In this document: piece by piece, positions 1 through 7,691 of the stretch
Numbering within the stretch: the first letter of the stretch is position 1
Layout of the letters: each line of letters opens with the position of its first letter
Source: Cryomorphaceae bacterium
GTDB taxonomy: Bacteria > Bacteroidota > Bacteroidia > Flavobacteriales_D > Crocinitomicaceae
Direction: 5' to 3'
DNA length: 36,704 nt
Assembly (NCBI GenBank): GCA_021299335.1
Contig: JAJTGF010000016.1
Location: forward strand, 1-36,704
Notes under the pieces: generated by a model
What the model was told of the DNA's origin: nothing
Databases searched by the model: none
The model's input: only the letters and a program-made list of their open reading frames with translations
Translations under genes and position numbers: made by a program

Positions 1-1
1 C

Positions 2-1216
2 GGCTCAAGCTTCTACCCTGCAGGTGGTACCTGTACACAAGGTTTTCAGACGGGCCATGGCCAAGTTGTGATTACTTACGTTGCCGGCTCTACCGTTCTG
101 TCTGCAAGCAATACCGGACCATATTGTGCCGGAGCCACGATTTCATTATCCATCGGCACCGGATCTCCAAGCTACAGTTGGACGGGGCCTAACGGCTTCA
201 CTTCCAACCTTCAAAACCCAACCATCCCGAATGCAACCGCGGCAATGGCTGGTACCTATACCGTTACCTATGACGCCGGGGGTTGTATCTCTACGGCAAC
301 AACTACAGTGGTAGTCAATACCCCTGTGGTACCAACCTTCAACCAAATTGCACCTATTTGTGAAGATGCAGCCGCACCGGGTCTGCCCAATTTGTCGACA
401 AACGCACCTGTCATTCAAGGTACTTGGAACCCGGCCGTAATCAATACGGCTAACTCTGGAACCACAACCTACACGTTTACACCAAACGCTGGTATTTGTG
501 CAACAACGGCAACCATGAACATTCAAATTTTGCCAAACGAGCAATCTACTTTCAACCAAATTCCAGATTTGTGTATCAATGACGTTGCGCCGGCATTGCC
601 AGCCACCTCTACCAACAACATTCCATACACAGGCGTTTGGAGCCCGGCCACAATCTCTACAGCAACAGCAGGTACGTTCACCTTCACATTTACACCAACT
701 GCTGGCCAGTGTGCCTTCCCTGCAACCATGGATATCGTGGTTCACGCACTTACAACTCCGCAGTTCAACCCAATGGGTCAAATCTGTCAGTACATGACCA
801 ACGTCGTGATTCCTACAACAGCAATCAACACCACAAGCTACTTAAACGGCCCACTGATTACAGGTTCTTGGAACAGCCCTACTGTCATTACAACCACTCC
901 TGGTACCGTGAACTACACCTTCACCCCAGATCCAAACCAATGTGCGTCTACACTCACCTTCCCTATTACAGTAGACCCGCTCATCATTCCACAATTCACA
1001 CAAATCCCGCAGTTGTGTCAAGACGACGCCAACCCTATTTTCCCTACAACCTCTAACAACCCCTTTCTGGTTGCAATCCACTTTTGGTCAACCTCAGTAC
1101 AATCGGTGCTGTTCAAGGGGCGGTTTATACTTGGTATTGGGGAGGTACCCAAATCGGACAAGGTAGTAACTTCTCGTATACGTTTGATGCCGGAGGTTAC
1201 CACGACATCACGCTAG
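2..1216 (+). CDS. Large gliding/T9SS adhesin, 5'-truncated part before a frame break
   Basis: This frame is open from the left window edge, so the true start lies upstream. It encodes Ig/PKD-like secreted repeats. Three complete repeats of about 70 residues are visible, each opening like P-x-F-N-Q-I-x-x-x-C and closing like Y-T-F-T-P-x-x-x-Q-C. A fourth opens near 990 and stops after its first third. Family-like sequence in this frame ends near 1063; residues from there to the stop at 1214-1216 look like frame noise. The continuation (a PKD-like stretch and the C-terminal domain) is in the next frame from about 1057. One extra C in the CCCC run at 1060-1063 would rejoin the frames. Such proteins are normally exported by the type IX system and act at the cell surface in adhesion or gliding. 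Confident about the family; undecided whether the break is real. Confidence 0.8.
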   Translation, partial: GSSFYPAGGTCTQGFQTGHGQVVITYVAGSTVLSASNTGPYCAGATISLSIGTGSPSYSWTGPNGFTSNLQNPTIPNATAAMAGTYTVTYDAGGCISTATTTVVVNTPVVPTFNQIAPICEDAAAPGLPNLSTNAPVIQGTWNPAVINTANSGTTTYTFTPNAGICATTATMNIQILPNEQSTFNQIPDLCINDVAPALPATSTNNIPYTGVWSPATISTATAGTFTFTFTPTAGQCAFPATMDIVVHALTTPQFNPMGQICQYMTNVVIPTTAINTTSYLNGPLITGSWNSPTVITTTPGTVNYTFTPDPNQCASTLTFPITVDPLIIPQFTQIPQLCQDDANPIFPTTSNNPFLVAIHFWSTSVQSVLFKGRFILGIGEVPKSDKVVTSRIRLMPEVTTTSR

Positions 1217-1818
1217 AATACAATCTATTGGGCTGTGTCGAAACCACTACCTACAACGATTATATCTACATGGAAAACTACCCTGAGGCCTCTTTCGCAG
1301 CACTTCCTGGCGCACTTACCGAAAGCACCATGCCTATTCAGTTTGTCAATAATTCTGTAGGGGCAGTCACCTATGTTTGGGACTTCGACGACAACTCAAC
1401 AAGCACCGAAGAAAATCCAAACCACATGTATGTTGGCGTATCAGAAAACCTATTAGTAACGCTCACAGCCTACACGTCTTTGGGCTGCTCTGATGAGTAT
1501 CAACTCAATCTTCCAGTAATTGCCGAGCCAATTTACTACGTGCCCAATACCTTTACCCCAGACGAAGATGAGCACAACCAAACATGGCAAGCTATCTTTA
1601 CGACAGGCTTTGATCCACACGCCTTCCATTTGGCGGTGTTCAACCGTTGGGGCGAAGTCATTTGGGAAACCCATGATGCCACCCAAGCGTGGGACGGCAC
1701 TTACGGGCCAGACGCCCTCAAAGTTCCTGCCGGTATGTATACCTGGAAACTTCAATTCGAAACCAAAGAAAACGACTATCGCAAGATTGTCACCGGGCAC
1801 CTGAACCTTATTAGGTAG
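1084..1818 (+). CDS. Adhesin 3' part: PKD domains plus gliding-motility-associated C-terminal domain
   Basis: This is the second frame of the same adhesin. The first possible start is a TTG at 1084, but the frame is open from 1057, and the sequence before 1084 (P-L-S-G-C-N-P-L-L-V-N-L) already reads like a PKD domain. It is therefore a continuation and not an independent gene. In order it holds one PKD-like domain, a second with the W-D-F-D-D-N-S-T motif, and a terminal ~90-residue domain with Y-V-P-N-T-F-T-P-D, F-N-R-W-G-E-V-I-W-E, W-D-G-T-Y and a final G-H-L-N-L-I-R. That terminal domain is the gliding-motility-associated (CHU) C-terminal domain, a type IX secretion signal. The TAG stop at 1816-1818 is followed by a strong hairpin terminator. 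Confidence 0.85.
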   Translation: MVNLSTIGAVQGAVYTWYWGGTQIGQGSNFSYTFDAGGYHDITLEYNLLGCVETTTYNDYIYMENYPEASFAALPGALTESTMPIQFVNNSVGAVTYVWDFDDNSTSTEENPNHMYVGVSENLLVTLTAYTSLGCSDEYQLNLPVIAEPIYYVPNTFTPDEDEHNQTWQAIFTTGFDPHAFHLAVFNRWGEVIWETHDATQAWDGTYGPDALKVPAGMYTWKLQFETKENDYRKIVTGHLNLIR

Positions 1819-1834
1819 TCCGTATCTCTTATCA

Positions 1835-1869
1835 ACAAAAAAGGCGTGCTATTGAGCACGCCTTTTTTG
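1835..1869. terminator. Bidirectional intrinsic terminator between adhesin and der
   Basis: A near-perfect inverted repeat: AAAAAAGGCGTGCT (1837-1850), a four-base loop, then AGCACGCCTTTTTT. It has T runs on both strands, so it can end both the adhesin (+) and the der (-) transcripts. Confidence 0.9.
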
Positions 1870-1875
1870 TAACTA

Positions 1876-3186
1876 TTATTTTTTTCGGAAGAAAATCTTG
1901 ATAGGAACGCCTTCAAAATTAAAGCGCTCACGCAAGCGATTCTCCAAGAAACGCTTGTAAGCATCGGTAAGGTACTGCGGCAAGTTGCAGAAGAACGCAA
2001 AACTTGGCGCGTGTGTAGGCAATTGCTGTACAAACTTGATGCGAATGTACTTTCCTTTCATAGCAGGCGGAGGGGTCTGGGCAATCACCTCGAGCATCAC
2101 TTCATTGAGTTCGTGGGTTGGAATTTTGCGAGTTCTATTTTCATAAACCTGCATAGCGGCTTCCAAAGCGCGGTGAATGCGTTGTTTTTCAATAGCAGAG
2201 GTAAAGATGATTGGCACATCGTTGAAGGGTGCAAGTTGCTCGCGCAAGTTGGCTTCAAACTTCACCATGGTGTTTTGGTCTTTCTCAACGAGATCCCATT
2301 TATTGACTAAAACAACAACCCCCTTTGAGTTTTTCTCACACATGTAGAAAATGCTCAAATCTTGTTTTTGGATACCCTCGGAGGCGTCAATCATAAACAA
2401 GCAAACATCGGCATTCTCAATGGTGCGCACAGAGCGCAACACAGAATAATACTCGATGTCTTCGGTTACTTTGGCTTTTTTACGGATACCCGCTGTATCG
2501 ATCAACAGAAAGTCAAATCCGAATGCTTTGTAGCGGGTATGGATGGAATCTCGGGTAGTACCTGAAATGTCGGTAACAATATTGCGCTCTTGACCGGTGA
2601 GCGCATTTACCATTGACGATTTACCCACATTTGGGCGCCCTACAATGGCGATGCGTGGAAGGTTGTCTTCTTCTCGGACAGACTCATCTTCTTTATTGAA
2701 GTATTTAACGAGCTCATCGAGGATTTCGCCAGTTCCACTGCCGTTTGTGGCACTGAGGTCAAAGACCTCGCCCAAGCCAAACGTATAAAACTCTGAAGAA
2801 AGACCTACTCTGTCGGTGTTGTCCACTTTGTTGGCCGCAATGAGTACGGGTTTTTTGCTTTTGCGCAGCAGTTGTGCTACCGTCTGATCCATCTCGACAA
2901 TACCCGTCATGACATCTACCATAAAAACAATGACAGTAGCTTCTTCGATGGCAATTTGAACCTGTTTGCGGATTTCGCCTTCAAAAATATCCTCTTTGGT
3001 GGTGGCATAACCTCCCGTATCAATCACTGAAAATTGATAGCCGTTCCACTCGCCCTTGCCGTACAGGCGGTCGCGGGTAACACCACTTACTTCCTTAACG
3101 ATGGCGTCTCTGGATTCGGTAAGGCGATTAAACAAGGTAGATTTTCCGACGTTGGGACGTCCGACGATGGCAACTATATTACTCAT
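1876..3186 (-). CDS. der: Ribosome biogenesis GTPase Der (EngA)
   Basis: 436 residues, normal length for Der, the double-GTPase needed for 50S subunit maturation. The first G domain has the P-loop G-R-P-N-V-G-K-S at about residues 9-16, D-T-G-G and N-K-V-D. The second has [14 protein letters not shown] and N-K-W-D. The C-terminal ~110 residues form the KH-like domain ending in basic residues (F-F-R-K-K). The ATG start lies 11 bases after the era stop, so the pair is very probably one era-der transcript. No separate promoter is visible in the gap. Transcription ends at the hairpin at 1835-1869. Confidence 0.97.
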   Translation of the reverse strand: MSNIVAIVGRPNVGKSTLFNRLTESRDAIVKEVSGVTRDRLYGKGEWNGYQFSVIDTGGYATTKEDIFEGEIRKQVQIAIEEATVIVFMVDVMTGIVEMDQTVAQLLRKSKKPVLIAANKVDNTDRVGLSSEFYTFGLGEVFDLSATNGSGTGEILDELVKYFNKEDESVREEDNLPRIAIVGRPNVGKSSMVNALTGQERNIVTDISGTTRDSIHTRYKAFGFDFLLIDTAGIRKKAKVTEDIEYYSVLRSVRTIENADVCLFMIDASEGIQKQDLSIFYMCEKNSKGVVVLVNKWDLVEKDQNTMVKFEANLREQLAPFNDVPIIFTSAIEKQRIHRALEAAMQVYENRTRKIPTHELNEVMLEVIAQTPPPAMKGKYIRIKFVQQLPTHAPSFAFFCNLPQYLTDAYKRFLENRLRERFNFEGVPIKIFFRKK

Positions 3187-3197
3187 GATTGTTTTGC

Positions 3198-4073
3198 TTA
3201 ATATCCGTATTTCTTGAGTTTGGCATCAGAGTGGCGCCAATCTTTGTCGACTTTGACATAATTCTCGAGGAATACTTTCGTCTCTAGGAATTTTTCCATG
3301 TCAAGGCGCGCCTCTCGACCAATGCGCTTGAGCATTTCTCCGCCTCTACCTATGATGATGCCGCGTTGTGAATCGCGCTCGACGATGATATTGGCTCTAA
3401 TGCGGGTGAGGCCAGGCTCTTCTTTGTACTCCTCTACCTCTACTTGGGTACTGTAGGGAATTTCTTTTTGACAGTGAATGAAAATCTTTTCGCGGATGAT
3501 TTCCGAGATAAAGAAACGCATGGGGCGATCCGAAATTTCCTCTTTGTCGTAGTATGGGGGGCTTTCTGGGATTAAGGCAAGGATTTCTTCCCAAACTGCC
3601 TCAATATTGAACTTGTGAAGGGCAGAAACTGCGTAAACCTTAGCGTTAGGTAGTTTTTCTTGCCAGTAAACAACCCTTTCCATGACTTTGGTTTGATCCG
3701 AGTTGTCGATTTTATTGATGAGACAAAGAACAGGTACCTTGAGACGCTGGATACGCTCGAGTGTTTCTTTGTGATTCATTTCGTTTTCGAAGGTGTCAGT
3801 CATGAAAAGCAGAACGTCGGCATCGGAAATAGATGCGTTGACGTATTCCATCATGTTTTCATGGAGTTTATAGGCGGCGTTGACCACACCAGGGGTATCC
3901 GAAAAAACAATTTGGTAGTCTTCTTCGTTGACGATTCCGAGTATGCGGTGGCGGGTGGTTTGCGCTTTTGAACTCACGATAGAGAGCTTTTCACCGACTA
4001 GCTGGTTCATGAGTGTTGATTTACCAACATTAGGTGAACCAACAATATTAACGAAACCTGATTTATGCGCCAT
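3198..4073 (-). CDS. era: GTPase Era
   Basis: 291 residues, the usual length for Era, a GTPase that binds 16S rRNA during 30S assembly. The P-loop G-S-P-N-V-G-K-S-T is near residues 12-20. It is followed by the switch region with T-T-R-H, then D-T-P-G and N-K-I-D. The C-terminal KH domain has [10 protein letters not shown]. It is the first gene of the era-der pair, with a consensus -7 element (TACCTTTG on the minus strand, 4088-4095) 14 bases before the ATG. Confidence 0.97.
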   Translation of the reverse strand: MAHKSGFVNIVGSPNVGKSTLMNQLVGEKLSIVSSKAQTTRHRILGIVNEEDYQIVFSDTPGVVNAAYKLHENMMEYVNASISDADVLLFMTDTFENEMNHKETLERIQRLKVPVLCLINKIDNSDQTKVMERVVYWQEKLPNAKVYAVSALHKFNIEAVWEEILALIPESPPYYDKEEISDRPMRFFISEIIREKIFIHCQKEIPYSTQVEVEEYKEEPGLTRIRANIIVERDSQRGIIIGRGGEMLKRIGREARLDMEKFLETKVFLENYVKVDKDWRHSDAKLKKYGY

Positions 4074-4087
4074 AGCCTAATAAAGTG

Positions 4088-4095
4088 CAAAGGTA
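4088..4095 (-). promoter_or_regulatory. -7 element of era promoter
   Basis: CAAAGGTA on the plus strand reads TACCTTTG on the minus strand, an exact match to the Bacteroidota consensus TAnnTTTG. It ends 14 bases before the era ATG. A TTTG for the -33 box lies 23 bases further upstream (4119-4122). Confidence 0.75.
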
Positions 4096-4128
4096 CGGTT
4101 TTTTGATGGGATGCTCATCAAACACCTC

Positions 4129-4162
4129 TTTGTCGGACAAAAACTATTTTTGTATATATTCG
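4129..4162 (+). promoter_or_regulatory. Promoter of the 57-residue microprotein
   Basis: TTTG (4129-4132) is followed after 22 bases by TATATTCG (4155-4162), one mismatch from TAnnTTTG. The element ends four bases before the ATG at 4167, predicting a leaderless or nearly leaderless mRNA. It is divergent from the era promoter. Confidence 0.5.
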
Positions 4163-4166
4163 AGAC

Positions 4167-4340
4167 ATGGAAACAATTGAACAACAAATCGCTCACCTCA
4201 AGTCTCAACTCACTGGCGACTTATTTTCGGACATCGAAACCCAACAAAAAATCTATGAACTCAAAAAGCAACTCAACCCTGCAATTGAGCATGCGCCAGA
4301 ACAAGACGACGACGATGGTTGTTTGTATTGCGGTAGCTAA
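4167..4340 (+). CDS. 57-residue acidic microprotein with C-terminal CxxC
   Basis: A short gene (M-E-T-I-E-Q-Q-I to stop). Residues 1-36 are charged and look like a helical or coiled-coil stretch. There follow a Pro, an acidic run (E-Q-D-D-D-D-G) and the terminus C-L-Y-C-G-S. Small Bacteroidota proteins with a similar D-rich tail and C-x-Y-C-G-S end are, from memory, common hypothetical proteins of unknown role. The two Cys could bind metal or be redox active; this is inference. Support for coding: a promoter-like box four bases upstream and a clean ATG-to-TAA frame. A longer overlapping frame (4111-4392) has no sensible features. It sits between era and the T9SS protein, with 54 bases to the next start. 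Confidence 0.75.
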   Translation: METIEQQIAHLKSQLTGDLFSDIETQQKIYELKKQLNPAIEHAPEQDDDDGCLYCGS

Positions 4341-4394
4341 TTCTAGAAGACTTGATGCGCCAAAAATAAAGTACATTCAGAAAGTAAATTAATC

Positions 4395-5651
4395 ATGATT
4401 CTTCAACCTATTTCTATCCCAAAATTGGGGCTTCAACTTTTGATCGTTGCTCAATTGGCATGCTCGCTATCTTTTGGGCAATTGGGCAACAACATGTATG
4501 GTTTGCACCGACAAATGAATCCCTCAAGCGTCGCGTTTGTCGAGATCAACCCCGCCACGGGTGTCATGACCCCCATAGGAAATCAAGTACTCAGCACTAC
4601 CATCAATACCACGGGTGTTTCGCTCAATCCTTATGAACTCAGCTACTCATATCAAGACGGAGACTCTTGGTTGTCGTTATCTCTTCAAGACGGCAGCATC
4701 ATCTCTGATGTAACGGTCAATTATCCGAATGCAACAGGCGATTTCAATAATTTTCGCTTTAATACTGCAGACTCGACCATGTATGGACTTTATTCACAGG
4801 TCATTTACAACCAAAGCACAGGCACTTACACCGGTGACATGCGCTTAGCGAGTTGCGACTTGAGTACGGGCCTTGTCACAATCTTATCGCCGACATCTAT
4901 CACAAGCAACTATACAATGGCGGGGTCAGTCATCAACCCGCATTTAATGGTGTACTATTTCATCACAGAAGGAAAATTAAGAGGGATTGACATTTACAAC
5001 GGCACTATTTTCTCAGACCCAATCATTACTATTCCTAGTGGGGGCAATAGTTTTGATAACTTTGCGTACAACTGTTCAGACACTACCATGTATGGCCTCA
5101 TCATGCAAAATGGTGTCAAAAGTTTAGGGAAAATTGATGCTGCAACTGGCATTGTCACCCCCCTTCCTACCCTTTTAAACTTACCCAATTACATCATGAA
5201 TGCCGCTTCTATCGATCCAATTAATGGCATTTATTATTTTGAAAGTATGCTACCCAATGGCGTTACTCTCCTTGGTTTGTCTCTTCAAGATGGATCTATT
5301 GTTTCTTCTGTAACCATTCCCAATGGCTCTTATTTTGATATGTTCCGAATTGACAGCGACTGTTATGAAGCTTATCCCACAAGAGTCAATCCAGCAGCTC
5401 ATTTGAGTGCGCAAGAAGCAACAGCTCTAACATTTGGTCCTAATCCGTTTTCTACTTATCTCAAAGTAAAAAGTGCGCTTGAACCCACTGAGGTCAAACT
5501 CTTCAACGCAGTCGGGCAAACTTTTCCAATTACTTGGTCTTATTCAAACGAACTTCACATCGATTTTCCTGAATTAGATAAAGGGGCTTATTGGCTATCT
5601 ATTGCCAATGCAGCAGGACACGAAACAATTTTACTACAAAAAGAAGATTAA
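4395..5651 (+). CDS. T9SS-exported protein with three ~100-residue internal repeats
   Basis: 418 residues. The N-terminus (about residues 10-29) is a hydrophobic signal peptide ending near S-F-G-Q. The body has a roughly threefold repeat marked by M-Y-G-L at about residues 34, 129 and 232. Recurring units include a D-x-x-T-G-x-V-T-P-L-like strand and an exact L-S-L-Q-D-G-S-I near 95 and 295, suggesting a beta-propeller-like fold (inference). The last ~75 residues (from L-T-F-G-P-N-P-F) are a type IX sorting domain, so the protein should be secreted across the outer membrane. The substrate or function is not recognisable. alkB follows after six bases, so the two are probably cotranscribed. No clear promoter of its own is visible. 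Confidence 0.85.
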   Translation: MILQPISIPKLGLQLLIVAQLACSLSFGQLGNNMYGLHRQMNPSSVAFVEINPATGVMTPIGNQVLSTTINTTGVSLNPYELSYSYQDGDSWLSLSLQDGSIISDVTVNYPNATGDFNNFRFNTADSTMYGLYSQVIYNQSTGTYTGDMRLASCDLSTGLVTILSPTSITSNYTMAGSVINPHLMVYYFITEGKLRGIDIYNGTIFSDPIITIPSGGNSFDNFAYNCSDTTMYGLIMQNGVKSLGKIDAATGIVTPLPTLLNLPNYIMNAASIDPINGIYYFESMLPNGVTLLGLSLQDGSIVSSVTIPNGSYFDMFRIDSDCYEAYPTRVNPAAHLSAQEATALTFGPNPFSTYLKVKSALEPTEVKLFNAVGQTFPITWSYSNELHIDFPELDKGAYWLSIANAAGHETILLQKED

Positions 5652-5657
5652 TAAAAA

Positions 5658-6701
5658 ATGAAAAGATTGAAATACTTTTTGATCTTTTTACTTCCTATTA
5701 CGGTGGGTATAGCCTTTGAATCCGAGGGCCTGTTCTCCTTTATTCCTTTGTTTGTTTTTTTCGGACTTATACCGTTACTTGAATTACTGATTCCAAAAAG
5801 CTGGAATACAGATGAAGCCTCAGAAACTGATCTTTCTCAGCCCGATTCGTTTTACAATCTTTTGCTGTACAGTTTGGTTCCGCTTCAATGGGTTTTCTTG
5901 TTATATTTTCTGAGTAGTCAACATGAAGTAACTGACCCCCTCACGTGGTGGGGTCGTGTTTTGGCAATGGGCCTCATGTGCGGCATTATAGGCATCAACG
6001 TAGGGCATGAACTCGGGCACCGCAACTCAAAAATGGAACGTTTTCTTGGCGAACTCCTGCTCTTAAGCTCATTAGAAAATCACTTTCTGCCTTACCATAA
6101 CCGCGGGCATCATACGAATGTAGGTACGCCCGAAGACCCAGCAAGTGCACGCCGAAATGAAGTACTCTTTGCCTTTTGGTTTCGCTCCCAAATAGGCAGT
6201 TACATCCAAGCCTGGCAAATAGAAATCAAACGGATGCAAATCATTAGGAAAGCTCGATTTTCTTTGAGCAATAAAATGGTTGTGTACAGCATTGCACAAA
6301 GCATTTTACTGGTCTTGATTTTTTGGAATTTTGGAAAAGGAGGCTTGTTCGCATTCGTTATTGCTGCTGTTTTTGGCATGATCTTGCTAGAAACCGTAAA
6401 TTACATAGAGCACTACGGATTGGCACGTAAACAAAAACCAAATGGTACTTATGAATTGGTAAAGCGCCATCATTCCTGGAACAGCAATCATTTATTAGGC
6501 AGAGCCATCTTATTTGAGTTATCCCGGCACAGCGAGCATCATTACAAGCCCGACAAACCGTATCAACTGTTAAACAGACATGAAAGCGCACCAAACATGC
6601 CCACGGGATATCCAGGCATGATGTTACTCTCTTTGATCCCTCCGCTCTTTTTTAGGGTCATGAACAAAGCAGCAGATCAGGTACTTAAAGCAGGTCAATA
6701 A
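5658..6701 (+). CDS. alkB: AlkB-type alkane 1-monooxygenase
   Basis: 347 residues. An integral-membrane di-iron hydroxylase of the AlkB family, which oxidises the terminal carbon of alkanes or related chains. All His motifs are present: H-E-L-G-H (117-121), H-N-R-G-H-H (147-152) and R-H-S-E-H-H (290-295). The AlkB-specific N-Y-I-E-H-Y-G-L (from 248) is also there. Hydrophobic segments lie near 5-45, 68-86, 102-115 and 208-245. No rubredoxin or rubredoxin reductase is encoded nearby, so the electron donor must lie elsewhere. It starts six bases after a T9SS protein gene. Its last seven bases overlap the convergent DUF58 gene. Actual chain-length preference cannot be read from sequence; the substrate could also be a fatty acid or another hydrophobic compound. 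Confidence 0.9.
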   Translation: MKRLKYFLIFLLPITVGIAFESEGLFSFIPLFVFFGLIPLLELLIPKSWNTDEASETDLSQPDSFYNLLLYSLVPLQWVFLLYFLSSQHEVTDPLTWWGRVLAMGLMCGIIGINVGHELGHRNSKMERFLGELLLLSSLENHFLPYHNRGHHTNVGTPEDPASARRNEVLFAFWFRSQIGSYIQAWQIEIKRMQIIRKARFSLSNKMVVYSIAQSILLVLIFWNFGKGGLFAFVIAAVFGMILLETVNYIEHYGLARKQKPNGTYELVKRHHSWNSNHLLGRAILFELSRHSEHHYKPDKPYQLLNRHESAPNMPTGYPGMMLLSLIPPLFFRVMNKAADQVLKAGQ

Positions 6702-7612
6702 AGTTGCTGGCGCTTCAATAAATATTTCAAGAGGACTTGATCATAGCCCTCCTCGATTGGTGCTGGCATGAAATCGATGCCATTATTGAGGCAACGGAGC
6801 TTGATTTCTTCAAAATAGTTGGAAATCGCAGTTTGGTATTTCTCCCGGACATCTCCGGGGCGCAACAACATGCGTTCACCACTTTCCATGTCAATCAATT
6901 GGTAAGGCCTATCTTCCAACTGAAAAGCGAATTCATAAGCTTCGTGATACACATGAAATAGAATGACTTCGTGTTTGTTGTGCTTGAGGTGCTGCAAGGC
7001 ATCAAAAAGCGCAGCCGTTTGGCTTGGGTCGTCGAGGAGGTCTGAAAAAATAACGACCAAGCTGCGCTTGTGTGTGAGTTCTGCAATGGCGTGCAGTGCA
7101 TCAATGGTCGCTGTTTGTTTTTTGTTTTTTTCTTCGTATCCCAGCAAGTGCTTTTCAAGTTCGCTGTACAAATAACGGTGATGTAGCAAGGAAGATTTAG
7201 CAGCGGTGTGTAGCTCCAGAGCTTCATTGAATATACTGAGCCCAACCGCATCACGTTGGCGCTTGAGCAACTCGACGAGACTCGCCGCAGCGTACACTGC
7301 ATATTCAAACTTGCTGAGACCAACTTGCGGAAAATACATGGAGCTCGAGTTGTCGATGACTAACTGGCAACGTAGGTTGGTTTCCTCTTCGTATTTCTTG
7401 GTAAATAACTTCTCAGAGCGGCCGTAGAGACGCCAATCGATGTTGCGCGTAGATTCGCCAGGGTTGTATAGCCGGTGCTCAGCAAATTCAACAGAAAACC
7501 CATGAAACGGACTTTTATGCAAACCCGTGATAAAACCCTCGACAACTTGCTTAGCCAACAACTCGAGGTTGCCAAACTGAGCGAGTCGCAAGCGTTCTAT
7601 CTTTTTTGCCAT
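6695..7612 (-). CDS. DUF58 domain protein (vWA-like)
   Basis: 305 residues, typical for soluble DUF58 proteins. The signature near residues 50-60 (N-P-G-E-S-T-R-N-I-D-W) is followed by a metal-site-like D-N-S-S-S (D-x-S-x-S) typical of a vWA fold. DUF58 proteins usually sit next to a MoxR AAA ATPase and may act in protein or complex maturation. Here no moxR is adjacent and the gene stands alone between alkB and a T9SS protein. Its promoter is a perfect TAACTTTG on the minus strand ending four bases before the ATG, so the mRNA should be leaderless. The 3' end overlaps alkB by seven bases, tail to tail. Confidence 0.9.
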   Translation of the reverse strand: MAKKIERLRLAQFGNLELLAKQVVEGFITGLHKSPFHGFSVEFAEHRLYNPGESTRNIDWRLYGRSEKLFTKKYEEETNLRCQLVIDNSSSMYFPQVGLSKFEYAVYAAASLVELLKRQRDAVGLSIFNEALELHTAAKSSLLHHRYLYSELEKHLLGYEEKNKKQTATIDALHAIAELTHKRSLVVIFSDLLDDPSQTAALFDALQHLKHNKHEVILFHVYHEAYEFAFQLEDRPYQLIDMESGERMLLRPGDVREKYQTAISNYFEEIKLRCLNNGIDFMPAPIEEGYDQVLLKYLLKRQQLY

Positions 7613-7616
7613 GAAG

Positions 7617-7624
7617 CAAAGTTA
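7617..7624 (-). promoter_or_regulatory. -7 element directly before the DUF58 gene
   Basis: TAACTTTG on the minus strand, an exact TAnnTTTG match. It ends four bases from the ATG. A TTG for the -33 box lies 22 bases upstream (7647-7649). Confidence 0.7.
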
Positions 7625-7691
7625 ACAATACTTCACACAACCTAAGCAACCACTTGCTTATCTATCGCGTCTTGTTCATAAACCTCTGAAT

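Noticed and set aside
146-781. Cys-rich 211-residue minus-strand reading frame
   Set aside because: It is the reverse complement of the adhesin repeats; the repeats create the apparent periodic Cys. No promoter, and the plus-strand frame is clearly the coding one.
4111-4392. 93-residue plus-strand frame
   Set aside because: It overlaps the 57-residue microprotein in another frame, lacks any recognisable feature and starts before the likely promoter.
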